From Callipepla californica brunnescens (lineage: Eukaryota > Chordata > Aves > Galliformes > Odontophoridae): a stretch of DNA of 64,000 nt. A program made the position numbers and the translations under genes. Numbering within the stretch: position 1 is the first letter of the stretch; every line of letters starts with the position of its first letter. The stretch lies in contig JALIRH010000001.1 in NCBI GenBank assembly GCA_023055505.1, forward strand, positions 94,952,530 through 95,016,529, written 5' to 3'. The notes under the pieces are model-generated. The model saw only the letters and a program-made list of their open reading frames with translations, was not told the DNA's origin and made no database searches. Below, one piece after another: positions 13,001 to 24,317 of this stretch.

Positions 13001-13494
13001 GTCAACAAAACATCAAGAAAAGTTCAGAGTATTGCTTTTAGCAGAATATATACAGATTTAGCTACTAAATGACATAATCAGTTACTTAATGTCAACATCT
13101 TATTTTATTTGGAAAAAAAAAAAAAAAAATCAGGTATCATTCTTAATCCTGGGAGGAAAATAACAAAAATGCCTCTAGAACAAATGTATTTCAAGTATCT
13201 TGACTAGCATTTACAGCTACTGAGCTATATGCAACTGGCAATCATTAAGGTGAGAAAGTTTTAAAACACTAGCCTATGCAAATCCATGGAGGGACAAGTA
13301 AGAGCTTGATAAATTAGCCCTTCAAGAATGATTTTCTTCTGAGGTAGGTAGTGGTTTGATTGCATCAGATACTTAGCTTCTCTTGTGCAGTTTTTGCTAT
13401 TAGTATTTTCCACTTACTCTTGCACTTCAGTGGACTAAGGGTGAAATAGTTATGATGACTAGAAGGCTAAAAAATGTATTCTGTTTTATATGGC
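10024..13494. other. AT-rich DNA, possible conserved non-coding blocks
   Basis: No gene or transposon recognised. The stretch at about 10440-10975 has well-formed motif-like words (CATTTGCAATTACTCAT, TAATGCATTGG, CATAATTAATTT) without simple-repeat character, which is the usual look of a conserved vertebrate enhancer, but this is an impression only. A (GTTT)n run is at 10977-11021 and an A17 run at about 13112-13128. Short reading frames are uninformative. Confidence 0.5.
10977..11021. repeat. (GTTT)n microsatellite
   Basis: Imperfect GTTT repeats with interruptions GTGTATTT and GCTTG. Confidence 0.85.
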
Positions 13495-13996
13495 ATAATC
13501 AGTGCTGGTGAGGCCTCACTGGGATGCTACATCCAGATGTGGAATCCTCAGTACAGGAGAGACAGAGCTATTGGAACGTGACCAGAGGAGGGCCACAAGA
13601 ATGTTTCAAGGGTTGGAACACTTCAACAAGGACAGACTGAGAGCCTGGAGGAGAGAAGGCTCCAAGGTGATCTGATAGTGGCCTTTCAGCATCTAAAAAA
13701 GGGCTGCAAGAGAGGAGGGGACAGATTCTTTAGAAGGGTCTGCAGTGATAGGGCCAGGGAAAATGGATTCAAACTTAAAGAGGGGAGATTTAGGCTGGAT
13801 ATGTGGAAGAAGTCTTTTGCATTGTGTGTGGTGAAGCACTGAAAGTCTCTTCCCTGGAGACTTTCAAGATCAGAATGGACAAGGCTCTGAGAAGCCTGAC
13901 ATAGCCATGGATGTCCAAACTCATTGCAGAAAAGTTGGTCTAGATGACCTTTAAAGGTTCCTTACAACTGTAAGGATTCAGTGACTCTGTGATTAT
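13495..13996 (+). mobile_element. CR1 3' fragment, sense
   Basis: Sense-strand CR1 from the end of ORF2 through the 3' UTR. Recognisable blocks are GTGAGGCCTCACTGGGATGC, the GAGGAGGGCCACAAGAATG stretch, GAGAAGGCTCCAAGGTGATC and AGATTTAGGCTGGATATG. It ends in CAGTGACTCTGTGATTATATGG, a decayed CR1 octamer tail. It is 5'-truncated at about 500 bases. Confidence 0.9.
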
Positions 13997-14428
13997 ATGG
14001 CTGCATGAAATTTGATATATTCTCTTTCTCTGAGAGAAAAAAAATAGAGGACTTTTTATCAGGTACTATGCTCAGGCTTTGCCTTAGATCAGAAGAAGTC
14101 CTTGTCTGTCAAAATGAAAAGTTATTACATTCAGAATTTTTCTTTCTGCCCCCCACTGGAATTTGCTTACTTGGTTTAAAAAACAAACAAGCAAAAATGA
14201 ACCCACAAAAATACTACTGTTTTACTTTGTTAGTGGAAGATTAAAATAGTTTTTCACTCATAACTGGATATCATGACTAATAAGAAATATAATAAGAAAT
14301 CTGACTGGCAGACGAAAGACAAATATTTCACTGTGAAGAACGCTAGGAAAATTTCAAACAACATTTGTTATGGCATTTCTTACCAAATTTATACAGACGT
14401 TCTTAGAAATACATTACTTAAGACAGGT
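13997..14428. other. Short unique spacer between CR1 copies
   Basis: AT-rich, with no feature recognised. A 79-codon plus-strand frame (14005-14244) carries no domain signal. Confidence 0.4.
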
Positions 14429-14490
14429 GTCTCCTGGAAAGAGTCCAGTGGAGGGCTACAAAGATGATAAAGGGCAGAGCATAGAGGCTG
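14429..14490 (+). mobile_element. Short CR1 fragment, sense
   Basis: CTGGAAAGAGTCCAGTGGAG followed by a CAAAGATGATAAAGGG stretch matches the CR1 segment usually written as GAGCGTGTCCAGAGAAGGGC plus AACGAAGATGGTGAAGGG. It is only about 60 bases long and is followed by a different CR1 segment. Confidence 0.55.
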
Positions 14491-14639
14491 CAACCGTGTC
14501 AGATCAGACCCAACTCCAGCAAGTTCCAGCCATCTCTAGAAAAACCCGCTGCTGGGCAGAATGGAGCCATGAGTGACACTTGGTCTGCACCTGGGAGAGT
14601 AGATTTTAGAAAAGTAGAAAAGGTTGTGCAGCTGCATGA

Positions 14640-15966
14640 GAGGACTGAGAAAGTGAGACAGGACTGAGAAAGCTTGACCTCAGTGCCAGGGGAGGCTGTG
14701 GAGCATATCACGTGGCATGTGTGGAAAAATTGGGGGAATCCCATGCCTAGCCAGCATAGGTTCATGAAGGGCAGGTCCTGCCTAAGCAGGATCTAGGGAC
14801 CTGTCAGGTGGATGAGGGAAAGGCAGATGATTTTTCCTACCTAGACTTCAGCAAAGCCTAAGACACTGTCTCCCACAGTATTCTCCTAGAGAATTAGGCA
14901 GCCCGTGGCTTGGACAGGTTAACTCTTGGCTGTGTAAGAAACTTGGTGGAGGGCTGGGCCCAGGGAGTAGTTGTGAATGGAGTTAAATCCAGCTGGCAAC
15001 CAGTCACAAGTGGTGTTCCCCAGGGGTCAGTACTGGGGTTTGTTCTTTTCAATATCTTTATTGGTTACCTGGACAAGGATCTTCGGTGCATCCTCAGTAA
15101 GTTTGTAGATGACACCAAGTTGTCTGGAAGTGTCGATCTGCCTGGGAGTGGTGAGTCCCCACAGAGGGATCTAGACAGGCTGGATAGCTGGGCTGAAGCC
15201 AATGGATGAGGTTCAACAATACCAAGTCCTGTGTCCTGCACTTTGACCACAACAACCCCAGGCAAAGTTACAAGCTTGGGGCACAGTGGCTGGAAGACTG
15301 TGTAGAAGAAGCAGACCTGGGGGTATTGGTCAGTGCTGAACATGAGCCAGCAGTGTGCCCAGGGGGACAAAAAATCCAATGGTACCCTGGCTCCTACCAG
15401 AAATAGGGTTGCCAGCAGGAGTAGGGAAGTGATCATCTCTCTGTACTCAACAATAGTGAGGCCACTCCTTCAAGCACTGTGTTTGACTTTGGGCCCTTCA
15501 CTGCAAGAAAGACATTGAGGCTGTGGAGCATGTCCAGAGAAGGGCAGTGAAGATGATGAGGGGTCTGGACCACAGGCCTTATAAGGAACAGCTGAGAGAA
15601 ATGGAATTGTTCAGTGTAGAGAAGAGAAGGCTCAGGGGAGACCTTACTGCTCTCTATAACTACCTGAAAGGAGGTTGTAGTGAGCCCCTTCTCTCATGTA
15701 ACTAGTGATAGGATGAGAGGGAATGGCTTTAAATTGTGCCAAGGGAAATTCAGACCAGATGTTAGGAAATTCTGCTTTTCCAAAAGAGTGCTTAGGCACT
15801 GGAATGGGCTGCCCAAGGAGGCGGTGGAGTCACCAACCCTGGAGGTATTTAAGGAACTTTTAGATATTGTCTTGAGAAACATGGTTTAGTGAGAATGAGT
15901 GGTGATAGGCAGATGGTTGGACTTAATGATCTTGTAGGTCTTTTCAATCTTGGTGATTCTATGATT
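14640..15966 (+). mobile_element. CR1 LINE, 5'-truncated, keeps RT and 3' tail
   Basis: The most complete CR1 in the window. The RT palm is visible: about 14843-14886 reads YLDFSKA, then a stop, then DTVSHSIL (the YLDFSKAFDTVSH block). [12 protein letters not shown] follows at about 15020-15055, and FVDDTKL, a variant of the FADDTKL catalytic motif, at about 15103-15123. Downstream come the C-terminal ORF2 part and the 3' UTR (GGAATGGGCTGCCCAAGGAG near 15800), ending with TTGGTGATTCTATGATTCC at 15947-15965. At least two stops or frame changes interrupt the frame, so it is not active. The sequence 14491-14640 upstream is probably the same element but is too decayed to assign with confidence. 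Confidence 0.9.
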
Positions 15967-16527
15967 CCAAGTGTTGAAAGAAACAGCCCAGAAGCCACTC
16001 AGGTCAGTGCAATGGCAGGCAGGAGGTGCTTCAAGTATGGAACAGAAGCTCTCAATACCTCAAGAGAGGACTGTAGAGGAGCAGGCTGTCCCCCTGCAGC
16101 CCATGAATTCCATGTAGAGCAAATCCCCCTTTGCAACCATGGAGGAGCCCCCCAGCAGTGGATGAGGCCTGAAGCTGGTACAGCCCATGGATACCCACTC
16201 AGAAGTAGCCCTGGGCTGGAGCTGCAGCCCATGGAGAGCAGCCCATAGTGGGACAGGAGGGCTGAGGGAGCTGCTACCCTCAGAGACTTGTGTGGAACAG
16301 AGTGCACCTGGAGGATGGGCCCCATAGGACATGCACATAAAGGAGTAGTTCTTGAGAAGTGTAATGTGTAGGAATCCAATTTTGGATCAGTTTAAGAGGG
16401 ATCCCATTGTGGAACAGGGGAAAATAGTGAGGAAGAAGGAGGGGGAAATTACTTTGTTATAGGGGGAGGGATAATGTTGAACAGAGAGTAGATCAGGATG
16501 GATGAGAGGAGGTTGTTTTAAATTTGC
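15967..16527 (+). mobile_element. LTR of avian ERV, 5' part, sense
   Basis: Directly follows the CR1 tail. The segment AGAAACAGCCCAGAAGCCAC, then GGCAGGAGGTGCTTCAAG and repeated CTGCAGCCCATG blocks (near 16095, 16225) match a common bird LTR family that has repeated CTGCAGCCCATGG words in its R/U5 region. Together with 16616-16705 it forms one LTR, interrupted by a CR1 tail. The U3 part with its TATA box is missing. Confidence 0.75.
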
Positions 16528-16615
16528 TTTTAGAATCATACTATGACTTAAGTTGGAAAAGTTCTTAAATGTCTTTGAGTTCCTGTCTTGGCAGGGTTAC
16601 CAACCACTAGATCAG
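16528..16615 (-). mobile_element. CR1 3' tail nested in the LTR, antisense
   Basis: AGAATCATACTATGACTTAA, a GTTGGAAAAGTTC stretch and CCAACCACTAGATCAG are the reversed CR1 tail and 3' UTR, about 88 bases. LTR sequence resumes immediately after, so the CR1 inserted into the LTR. Confidence 0.8.
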
Positions 16616-16705
16616 GATTTTTGTTCTCACTGCTCTAATCTGTTGTCAATAGACAATAAATTATATTAATTTCCCTCATGCTGAGTCTGTTTTGTCCATG
16701 GTGAT
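16616..16705 (+). mobile_element. LTR of avian ERV, 3' part with poly(A) signal
   Basis: Continues the LTR of 15967-16527. It contains an AATAAA poly(A) signal (GACAATAAATTATATT near 16650) and a GCTGAGTCTGTTTTGTCCATGG block that in the same LTR family follows the poly(A) signal. The last bases, with the expected ...CCACACA-like terminus, are missing. Confidence 0.75.
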
Positions 16706-19700
16706 GATTGCAGCTGCTGTTTCATAAGCATGAGAGTGCCCCATTTATCCATGTTGCATGCATGACAAGCTTTAAAGCTTGCAAAATGTGAATAGATGCC
16801 TGTGATTAGGCAACCTAGCAGAGATGTTTCTTGGAGTAATAATTTTGAAGTGCAATTGACTTGACCCAATTTAGAAATGCGCCTTCCGATTCAATTAAAC
16901 AGCTTTAAAATACTGACATCACTCAGTGCAATGTAAAGAAAGCCCAGATAAATTATGCTAGTGTAACTGTAGTACATTTAATAGAGTACAATGATCTTTT
17001 CAGCTGACCAGGTTGACCACTGCCTGCTTTAAGATATGACAATTAAAGACTCAGTTCGATAGTCTTTATGTAGACTTACAGTGCTGTCTAAGATACCACA
17101 GAATATCTGAAACAGCTCCATGCTTTTCTAGAATGCCAGCTTGACAGGTTACATATAGTCCTCCTGAGTGTGTAAAAGACTAATTTCAGGCAACGGAACA
17201 AAACTTCCTCTTTTTGTTTTGTTTTGTTTTGTTTTTGAACTAGAAGTAGTCAATTTCATCTGGTTTTGTTAATTACAAAGGTATCATCAATGAGATTATT
17301 ATAATGTATTTTATATCCCTGTTAAGTAACACTGAGCACTGCAAAGGAATTGTGGGCTGTAAAGGATCCTTAATGGACACAACAAAAATGGCAGTCTAAA
17401 CAATATATATATTTTTTATGTTACTTACTTACTTATTAGTGTATCCCTTTGCTGACTGTGGTAGAGTAGTATTAATTTCTTTTGTTTAAACTGTCTCCTT
17501 TCCCCTAATCTACCTGTTACTTTTAGGTTAATGCAACTTCACATATTCCAATAACACTCCAGAAACTTTCTTTCTCCATATTCTGTTTGTTACATTTTTA
17601 TTTGTGAACATAACTCATTGTAACTCTTTGTACCATTACCCATCAACCCTGAATTTCAAAAGAAATTATTTTCCAAAATTTTCTGCATACATGTCATGGA
17701 ATGCATCATGATTATAGTGTATGTCATTCTTTTCCTTACAAGTAAGATTGCTATTGAAAGAAAATAAGCGGTTTTATTCAGTTCTTATCTACATACTTTC
17801 TCAGATGTCAAATTCCTTCTCATTGTTTTCTGTGGACTTTCCAGCTTCTTGTGTTTTACTTGAGTCACTTCACATTAGCTTTTCAGAAATAATTCATAAA
17901 CAAATTACTGATTACAAAATAAACAATATACTGAATTCTTCTGTCAAGAGCTGCCCATGGGGTATCTAAATGGCACTAGATTTTTTTTTTTAATATCTAT
18001 CTTATTAAATCAATCTTGAATATGAATTTTCATTGTTGGATTCAAAAAGTGTCCATGTTAAAGTAATTGCCTATAATGTCAGATGTGTTCAATTGCTTTG
18101 TATAAACAGTGACAAAATGTACTGCAGTAAAAAAAGTTATGATGTAGCTCATATTTCATGATTCTTATTGAATCCCCCAGATTAGATATTTCTTATACAA
18201 AGATGCAAAAAATGTTTCCTAAGAAGTTTGTTGTCTCTCTTCTCTCTACATTTCTGATACACACAGTACACATGATTGTTAGCTGTAGTATGTGATAGAC
18301 ATTACTATATTCTACAATCAAGACATTTTTTTCCCCTCATCACTTGTCTGAGATATCTTTATTTATTAGTTATTTAATCCTTATTTTTGACCATTATATT
18401 TCTATGATATTTTAATTTAAAATATTTGCTTAATGTTTCGCTTCTCTTCTAATTTGTTACTTTCTTATACAAGTTTTTGAATAATATTTTTTTTTTTTGT
18501 GTGTGTTTATTAAATCAACTTGTAACCCTGCTATTCAGGCTGCTGGGAATTACCTAAGTATTTCTAGTTTTGTATTCTCTATAATACATGTAAGGAAACA
18601 ATTTATCCCATTATTCAATTCATTAATGAAAATGTGGAGTAAACTAAGACTTGAACATACTTTAGTTTGAACTATTTGGTAGCATGGCACATTCTATGAA
18701 ACAAGCTATGAACACATTTTTAAAATTTCATTGCTCATATCTTTTAATTCTGTCATGCACTAGTGAGCGTGTCAGAGCAGCAGAATTCTTCATGACTCTC
18801 TTATAGTACAAGAGTAACACTATCCTTGAGGTTCAGGTGTGAGGCTTTGAATACAGACACATACCAGTGCATGTGTACCTATATCTCCTAAGCTCCTATG
18901 AGAATTTTTCCTTAATCTTGAACTTGTATGCATGGTTTCATCCAAAGGAGAAGGTGTTTTTTTGATCCTTACCAAGAGTGGATGGGAAGACAGAAGTTGC
19001 ACAGTTGCAGGTATTTTTTTTCTCTTGTAGTTATCACATATCCTGAACACCCTGTGTCTGATTTCTTTATGCTATCTTCTGTACTCAGTCCTTCTGGATT
19101 GTTCACTGAACTGGGATTAATTTGGCTGATAAGATTTCTTGTTGGTTGTCCCTTGTCTGTTTCTAGACAGATATTGGTGTTCTCTACCTTTTTATTGTAG
19201 TTAGGTTTTATAACTTTCAGCAGCACTGCGATGTCAAACAACATGCCTTCAGCTGGAGGGAAAACACAGACTCCCCTACAAGCATTGTCTTTTTTTTTTC
19301 CTTTCACGAGTTTCACAATTTTCCCCTGTAGATTTCAGTCAAATTATGTCAGTTCTGTATTCTAAGCATGTTAAATCAATGCCATCTTTGATTCAGAGGG
19401 AGATTTTTTGGCTTTGATTTTTCTTATACCAAGATGTAAATGCTGTGAACTAAACCTGTCAAGTCCATATTAAAGGAAAATCCACAGTTTTCCCAGCCTC
19501 CTTTTGTTGTGCATGTGGAAATATCTTCTATCACGGTCAGCTACACAATTTTCCCAGGAACTGAAATGAAACTACCTAAATTATTGTCTACCAGATTCTC
19601 TTTTTTTCCTGTGGATACATACACGTAGGTATGTTGTCAATATATATTTCTGTAAGCATATCCTTTTTCTTTTAGTTTTATTATCTTGGATGGGGGTGAC

Positions 19701-19879
19701 CAGCTCTGTTCTCTGTGATCTTCCAAAGTTGAAAAAGCTTTGCAGTGATGACTTTCAGCCATCCTTTGATGCATCTGATCAGGTTCAACAGACCTGTAAA
19801 TTTTCAGTTTTACAGATGGTATGAAGATCAACTCTTACATATTGCTGGTGGGCTACTGTTTGCTTTGTGATTTCTTCTT
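16706..19879. other. AT-rich DNA, some possible conserved blocks
   Basis: No gene or clear transposon is recognised. The part 16745-17160 has non-repetitive, motif-rich sequence and could be conserved non-coding DNA. A (TTTTG)n run lies at about 17210-17236. Near 18820-19320 two overlapping frames on opposite strands (90 and 115 codons) show no domain. The part 19330-19880 may be further decayed CR1 on the minus strand, but I could not match it. Confidence 0.45.
17210..17237. repeat. (TTTTG)n microsatellite
   Basis: Five to six TTTTG units. Confidence 0.8.
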
Positions 19880-20700
19880 TCCATAGGGTCTGAGAAATTG
19901 ATGTTGTCCTTAAAAAAAGAGGTAAAAATAGGACTGAAAACTTCAGTCTTGTCTGTGTTATTTACAACTGACTTAGAACTGGCAGCCTCATTCAGAAGCA
20001 ATCATACGTCTTCCTTATGCCTGCCTTTGCTATTTACATATGGAAATAAGTATTTCCTGAAAGTTTGAGTTTCAGCTGAACTTTTGCCTTCTTAACTGCA
20101 TTTTTACATGTTTAGGCAATATCTTTGTATTCCTCATTTGACTTCCTCCTTTCCATATCTCAAATGCTTATTTTCCTTGCATTTCAGATCTTCCAGTAGC
20201 TCACTGTTTAATAAGATAGGTTTATTAGTATTCATGCTCTTTTTAATCTAAAAAAAAAAAAAAAAAACTTTTTTTTTCTTCTTTTACTTTTTTTTGCTCC
20301 TCCTACCCTGTTAAGGAGAATGGATCACAGTTTCTGGAATCTCCCAGCACTTTCTATGTTAGTTCACTCTCCGAGTCAGACAGGCTCCCTTTGGATCATT
20401 CCTAACAGTTCCCTGAATGAGATGAAGTATGCTCTTCTGAAGTCCATCAACATTATTCCTTTATTTATCTTTCTCGTGCCTCTTAAGATCTTAGTGTATA
20501 ACATTTTAGGATGACAGTAGGCAAAGCTGCTTTTGACAATCCTGTTTCCAAGCAGGACTTTGCTGTTTCCAGGCTGTAACTCTAGAAGGGTAGCAGTCCT
20601 AGACACTGTGTTCATTAACTGTGTTAAGAATTTGTCTCTGAACCCATGCAAAACTCTCCTTGATAATTTCCATTCATTCAAACTGCTCTTTTACACAGCT
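19880..20700 (-). mobile_element. Old CR1-type LINE fragment, ORF2 linker, antisense
   Basis: On the minus strand, the reading between 20390 and 20480 gives LMDFRRAYFISFRELLGMI, which matches the LDFRRADF-LFRDLLG block of the CR1 ORF2 linker. Around 20505-20570 the plus strand reads like the reversed GC-SDHE block (GGCAAAGCTGCTTTTGACA). Divergence is clearly higher than in the other CR1 copies, and 20252-20300 is degraded to A and T runs. The left end is uncertain. A plus-strand frame at 20320-20514 is antisense to it. Confidence 0.65.
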
Positions 20701-21628
20701 TACAATCCTCCTCTTTTCTTTATGCTTTTATGTAACTGTCCTTTTCACTACTTTTTCATTCTGAAGTGTACTTATAAAACTATTTTTTTAAATGTCTCTG
20801 TGTAGTTGTAACTGGTTTCTGATTAAATCCTTACATGCTCGACCTATTCCTTTTCAGTAATCTTCAGTCATGTCCTTGTTTTCAGTTTCATACAGTTCAT
20901 TTTTTAATATATTATTAAGTCATTAAGTACTTGTTACATTATTTCACTGTACCTCATTTAGTCAGGAATAGGATATTTTGCTGCTAGTTCATTCATCTTA
21001 TTTTACTGCTCCTACTCCTTAGATTCCTTAAGCCAGTTTCTTTTGTTTGTTTGTTTGCTTTTTCATTTTCTATTTTCATAATCACTTTTACCTGTATTAC
21101 CTTCTAACTTTGGATGTTCAATAATTTTTCTCTAAAGATTAAACTGAAACTATAATGCTAATGTAAGATAACTACTCTAGAACTAGAATTCAGTCCCAAC
21201 TATAGCTGACCTGTGTCTGGAACATGCTATTCCTAGGCAGTTCCAACAGTGATATTTTTTCTGTAAAGTACAGTGAATCTTCACTGGAACCAGTTAAGAT
21301 AGTACACAAAAAACCTCATGATGTGTCATTAGCTGCTTCCAGCAAATGTTTTCTCCTGTATGTATTCAATTAAATATAATGAACCTGTCATTCTTACATT
21401 TATACATCAAATCCCTTTTCAAGTTATAGGGTAATGAACAGATTACAAATTCTGTAAGTAAATCATGATAAGGGCATGAAAAAAAAGTCTTCACAATTGT
21501 TTTCTAATCCATATGGAGAAACTTGAAGTTATATTTTTATATTGAAAATTGATTTTAAAATAGTGTTTTTAATTGCAGTGTCTAATTTATCCTGACCTGT
21601 AGATTTATAGAAGTGAATATTTGCATAT
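20701..21628. other. AT-rich DNA, nothing recognised
   Basis: No coding or repeat feature is seen apart from short T-rich runs and a TTTGTTTGTTTG run near 21040. Confidence 0.5.
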
Positions 21629-21886
21629 AGGCCACATCTTGAATGCCATATCCAGTTCTGGTCTCCTCAGTACAAAAAGGACAGAGAATTTGTAGAGTAG
21701 AGGGCCACAACAATCACTAGGAGCCTGGAGCATCTCCCTTATGGGGAAAGGATGGAGATATTCAAGACCAGTCTGAATACCTTCTTGTGAGACCCACTGT
21801 AGGAAACATGCATTAGTAGGGGTTAGATTAGAACTAGATACTTCCCAAAGGTTCCTTCCAACCCTTGCAATTCTGTGATTCTGAAA
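21629..21886 (+). mobile_element. CR1 3' fragment, sense, with small deletions
   Basis: TGAATGCCATATCCAGTTCTGG, GAGGGCCACAACAATCAC and a GTTCCTTCCAACCCTTGC stretch, then AATTCTGTGATTCTG, follow CR1 order from late ORF2 to the tail. Roughly half of the 3' UTR is missing between 21760 and 21790, which indicates an internal deletion. Confidence 0.8.
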
Positions 21887-22384
21887 ATCTCCCAGAATGG
21901 TGAATGCTGCATGTTTAAAATAAATGTGTTCTACTTACTAATCAGTGTATAAAACATTCTACTTGTTGTCCTGCAAGTAGGTCAATTTGGTAAGAAAATT
22001 TTGCTGTTTTACAGGATGTAAGAGTCTTTTTCTTTCAAAAGATCAAGTATTCTCCTCATTAGAAAATAACAACAAAACAAGAGCTGATTACATAGAAGTT
22101 TAAACATATTATGGTTATTATTGTTTATTATTAATAATAATGAAAAAAATGCAAAAATAAATAACATATATTGCTATATTTTACTGTTGTTATTTTGTTG
22201 GAAGTGTTATCATTACTGTTACTGGTATTTGTATTTCACTTTATCAGTTAATAGTAGAAGTTATTAATCTGCTCATATGGATATACACTGGGAGAGAAGA
22301 TGTAGGCTATCAGACTTTTCTTCTATTTGAATACAGAAGAAATGGAACTGAAGAAGAATTTATTTAGAATCCTTCCATCACAGA
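21887..22384. other. AT-rich DNA, nothing recognised
   Basis: Contains TTATTATTAATAATAATG near 22123-22141. No gene or transposon is recognised. Confidence 0.5.
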
Positions 22385-22640
22385 GATGTTTTGGTTTAGA
22401 GAACCTTAAAAACCTTGAAGATCATCTTGTCCAGCCCCTCATCCATAAGCAAAAACACATTTTTTAGACCAGGATAGTCAAAGCTCTATTTAATTTGATT
22501 TGTTTTAATACAGCATGCACTACTTCTCCCACAGAACCCCACCACCCTCACCATAATAAACTTCTTCCTTATACCCACTCTAAGTTTCTCCTCATGCCTG
22601 ATACAGAAGAAACTTCAGGCCAGCATCATATAGCTGTGAA
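22385..22640 (-). mobile_element. CR1 3' fragment, antisense, decayed
   Basis: GGTTTAGAGAACCTTAAAAA, then a GAAGATCATCTTGTCCAGCC stretch, matches the reversed CR1 start. Farther on, CTTCTTCCTTATACCCACTC resembles the reversed 3' UTR block that normally reads AAACTTCTTCCTCATGTC. The right end is unclear. Confidence 0.6.
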
Positions 22641-24254
22641 ATTAATAAGTGCAATTAATAAATTATTTTCTGATTATTCTGAATGTTTTCTTTCAGGCAC
22701 AAGTGATGTAAAATTACGTGTCCAGTCTGAGAACTTTAAACTGCTTGTTTCAAGCATGTAGGGGTCAAATAGCAACAAGATGTCATAAATTGGGTTCAAG
22801 AGGAGAATACCAGATTCAATAAATGCATTATTGACATCATTACAGTACATGGAGCTGAAGCACATTTGCTAGAAGTACTAAATTAAACACAGCAGCAACC
22901 AACACCTGGACTGATAAATAGTAACGAAAGAGTTCCTACCGATCTTTCTGAATACTAAGTGTAAGGCACACATAACATATACACACAGAGTAGGAATCAA
23001 AGAGAATCAAAGCTGTAGTTTCCATTTCTCACCTAACAGCTTAGAATAGCAAAAAAAAATGAAGAAAGAGAAATGTTGGGCAATGGAATTTACCTGTTAA
23101 AATGGTGCTCTTATGTAAAAGAGAAGGAAAAAATGAGTCAAGAAATGGTAAGCCTGATGGCTGGACTCTTTTACTCAAAGAAATTTAAATATTAGCAACA
23201 TAATTTTTCTAATGAAGATTCAAGAGTGACAAAAAAGGTAGTACAATTAACACTATAAGATGCAAAAAAGAAAAAAAGAACATAGGATTATATTCAAATA
23301 CTTCAATAAACTTTTGGAATTACATTCAGTAAAACAAAATAGAGCTGTGAATACACTTTATTTGTAGTCCAAAAAATACCTGTTAAACGTCTGACATGAT
23401 TAACAGGTATTAAATTTGTTCATACTGCTTTTGTTTTTGTTTTTTGCTTTTTTAACACAATAAAAAATTTCATTAAACTGTGGTTATCATTTTTAATATT
23501 TCTAACTTAAACATATGAGAAACTTAACTTTTTAGATCCTGAAATTAAAAACTAAGACTCACAGTCTAAATTAACTAAGAATATGCTTTATTTCCATGAG
23601 ATTTGTAAAAATTCTTTTCTTTATCAGCTAATGGTATTCAAATTAATTTTTATGAATGAGAGCAATTTGATCTTGTAGGAGTTTTATTATCCTTCCAATA
23701 ATTTAAAATCTTTAGCAAAAACATTCTGTAGAAAGGCAGATATGGATAGCTATTCAACAAAATAAATTCATTACGATGTCCAGCCCACTTTACCTCTTGA
23801 AACATTGTGCCTTTCACAAATCAATTTGACAATTATTTTTACAAAATTAAAAACAAGACACTCTAGTAATCATGATAGATTTAAATTTTGTCTGGAATAT
23901 TTAAATCTACTATTTTAAATATATTTAACCTTCCTTACAAATTTTTCAACAGTGACTCCTTAGGAGCATTGTTTTATCTTTGTTATTAACTAACAACAGT
24001 GCATATTTTCACTGTCTAACACATCTTAAATATAGAGAAACATACACACTTTCTGACCTAAGCTCATTTATAATATGTTCCAAATAATATTTTTTCTGTA
24101 AATTTCCTTCAGAGACAACATGAAAATCAGAATTGTCTCATCTGCTGACAAAACAACATATGTTAAGAAAGAGACTGGGAAGCTTGCATGTCTCTTTAAA
24201 GAAAAAGTTAATGGTGCAATTGAGGAGTCCATTTTATATTTGTATATCTATATA

Positions 24255-24317
24255 CAAAACAAAAAACAAAAAACAAAAAACAAAAAACAAAAAACAAAAA
24301 AAAACAAAAAAAAAACA
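24255..24317. repeat. (AAAAAC)n microsatellite
   Basis: Repeated CAAAAAA units ending in longer A runs. The two Lys/Gln-rich plus-strand frames that run through it are artefacts of the repeat. Confidence 0.9.

Noticed and set aside
15065..15436. 123-codon minus-strand frame
   Set aside because: Antisense to the RT region of the CR1 at 14640-15966.
15999..16379. 126-codon minus-strand frame
   Set aside because: Antisense to an LTR with repeated CTGCAGCCC words. No domain or splice context.
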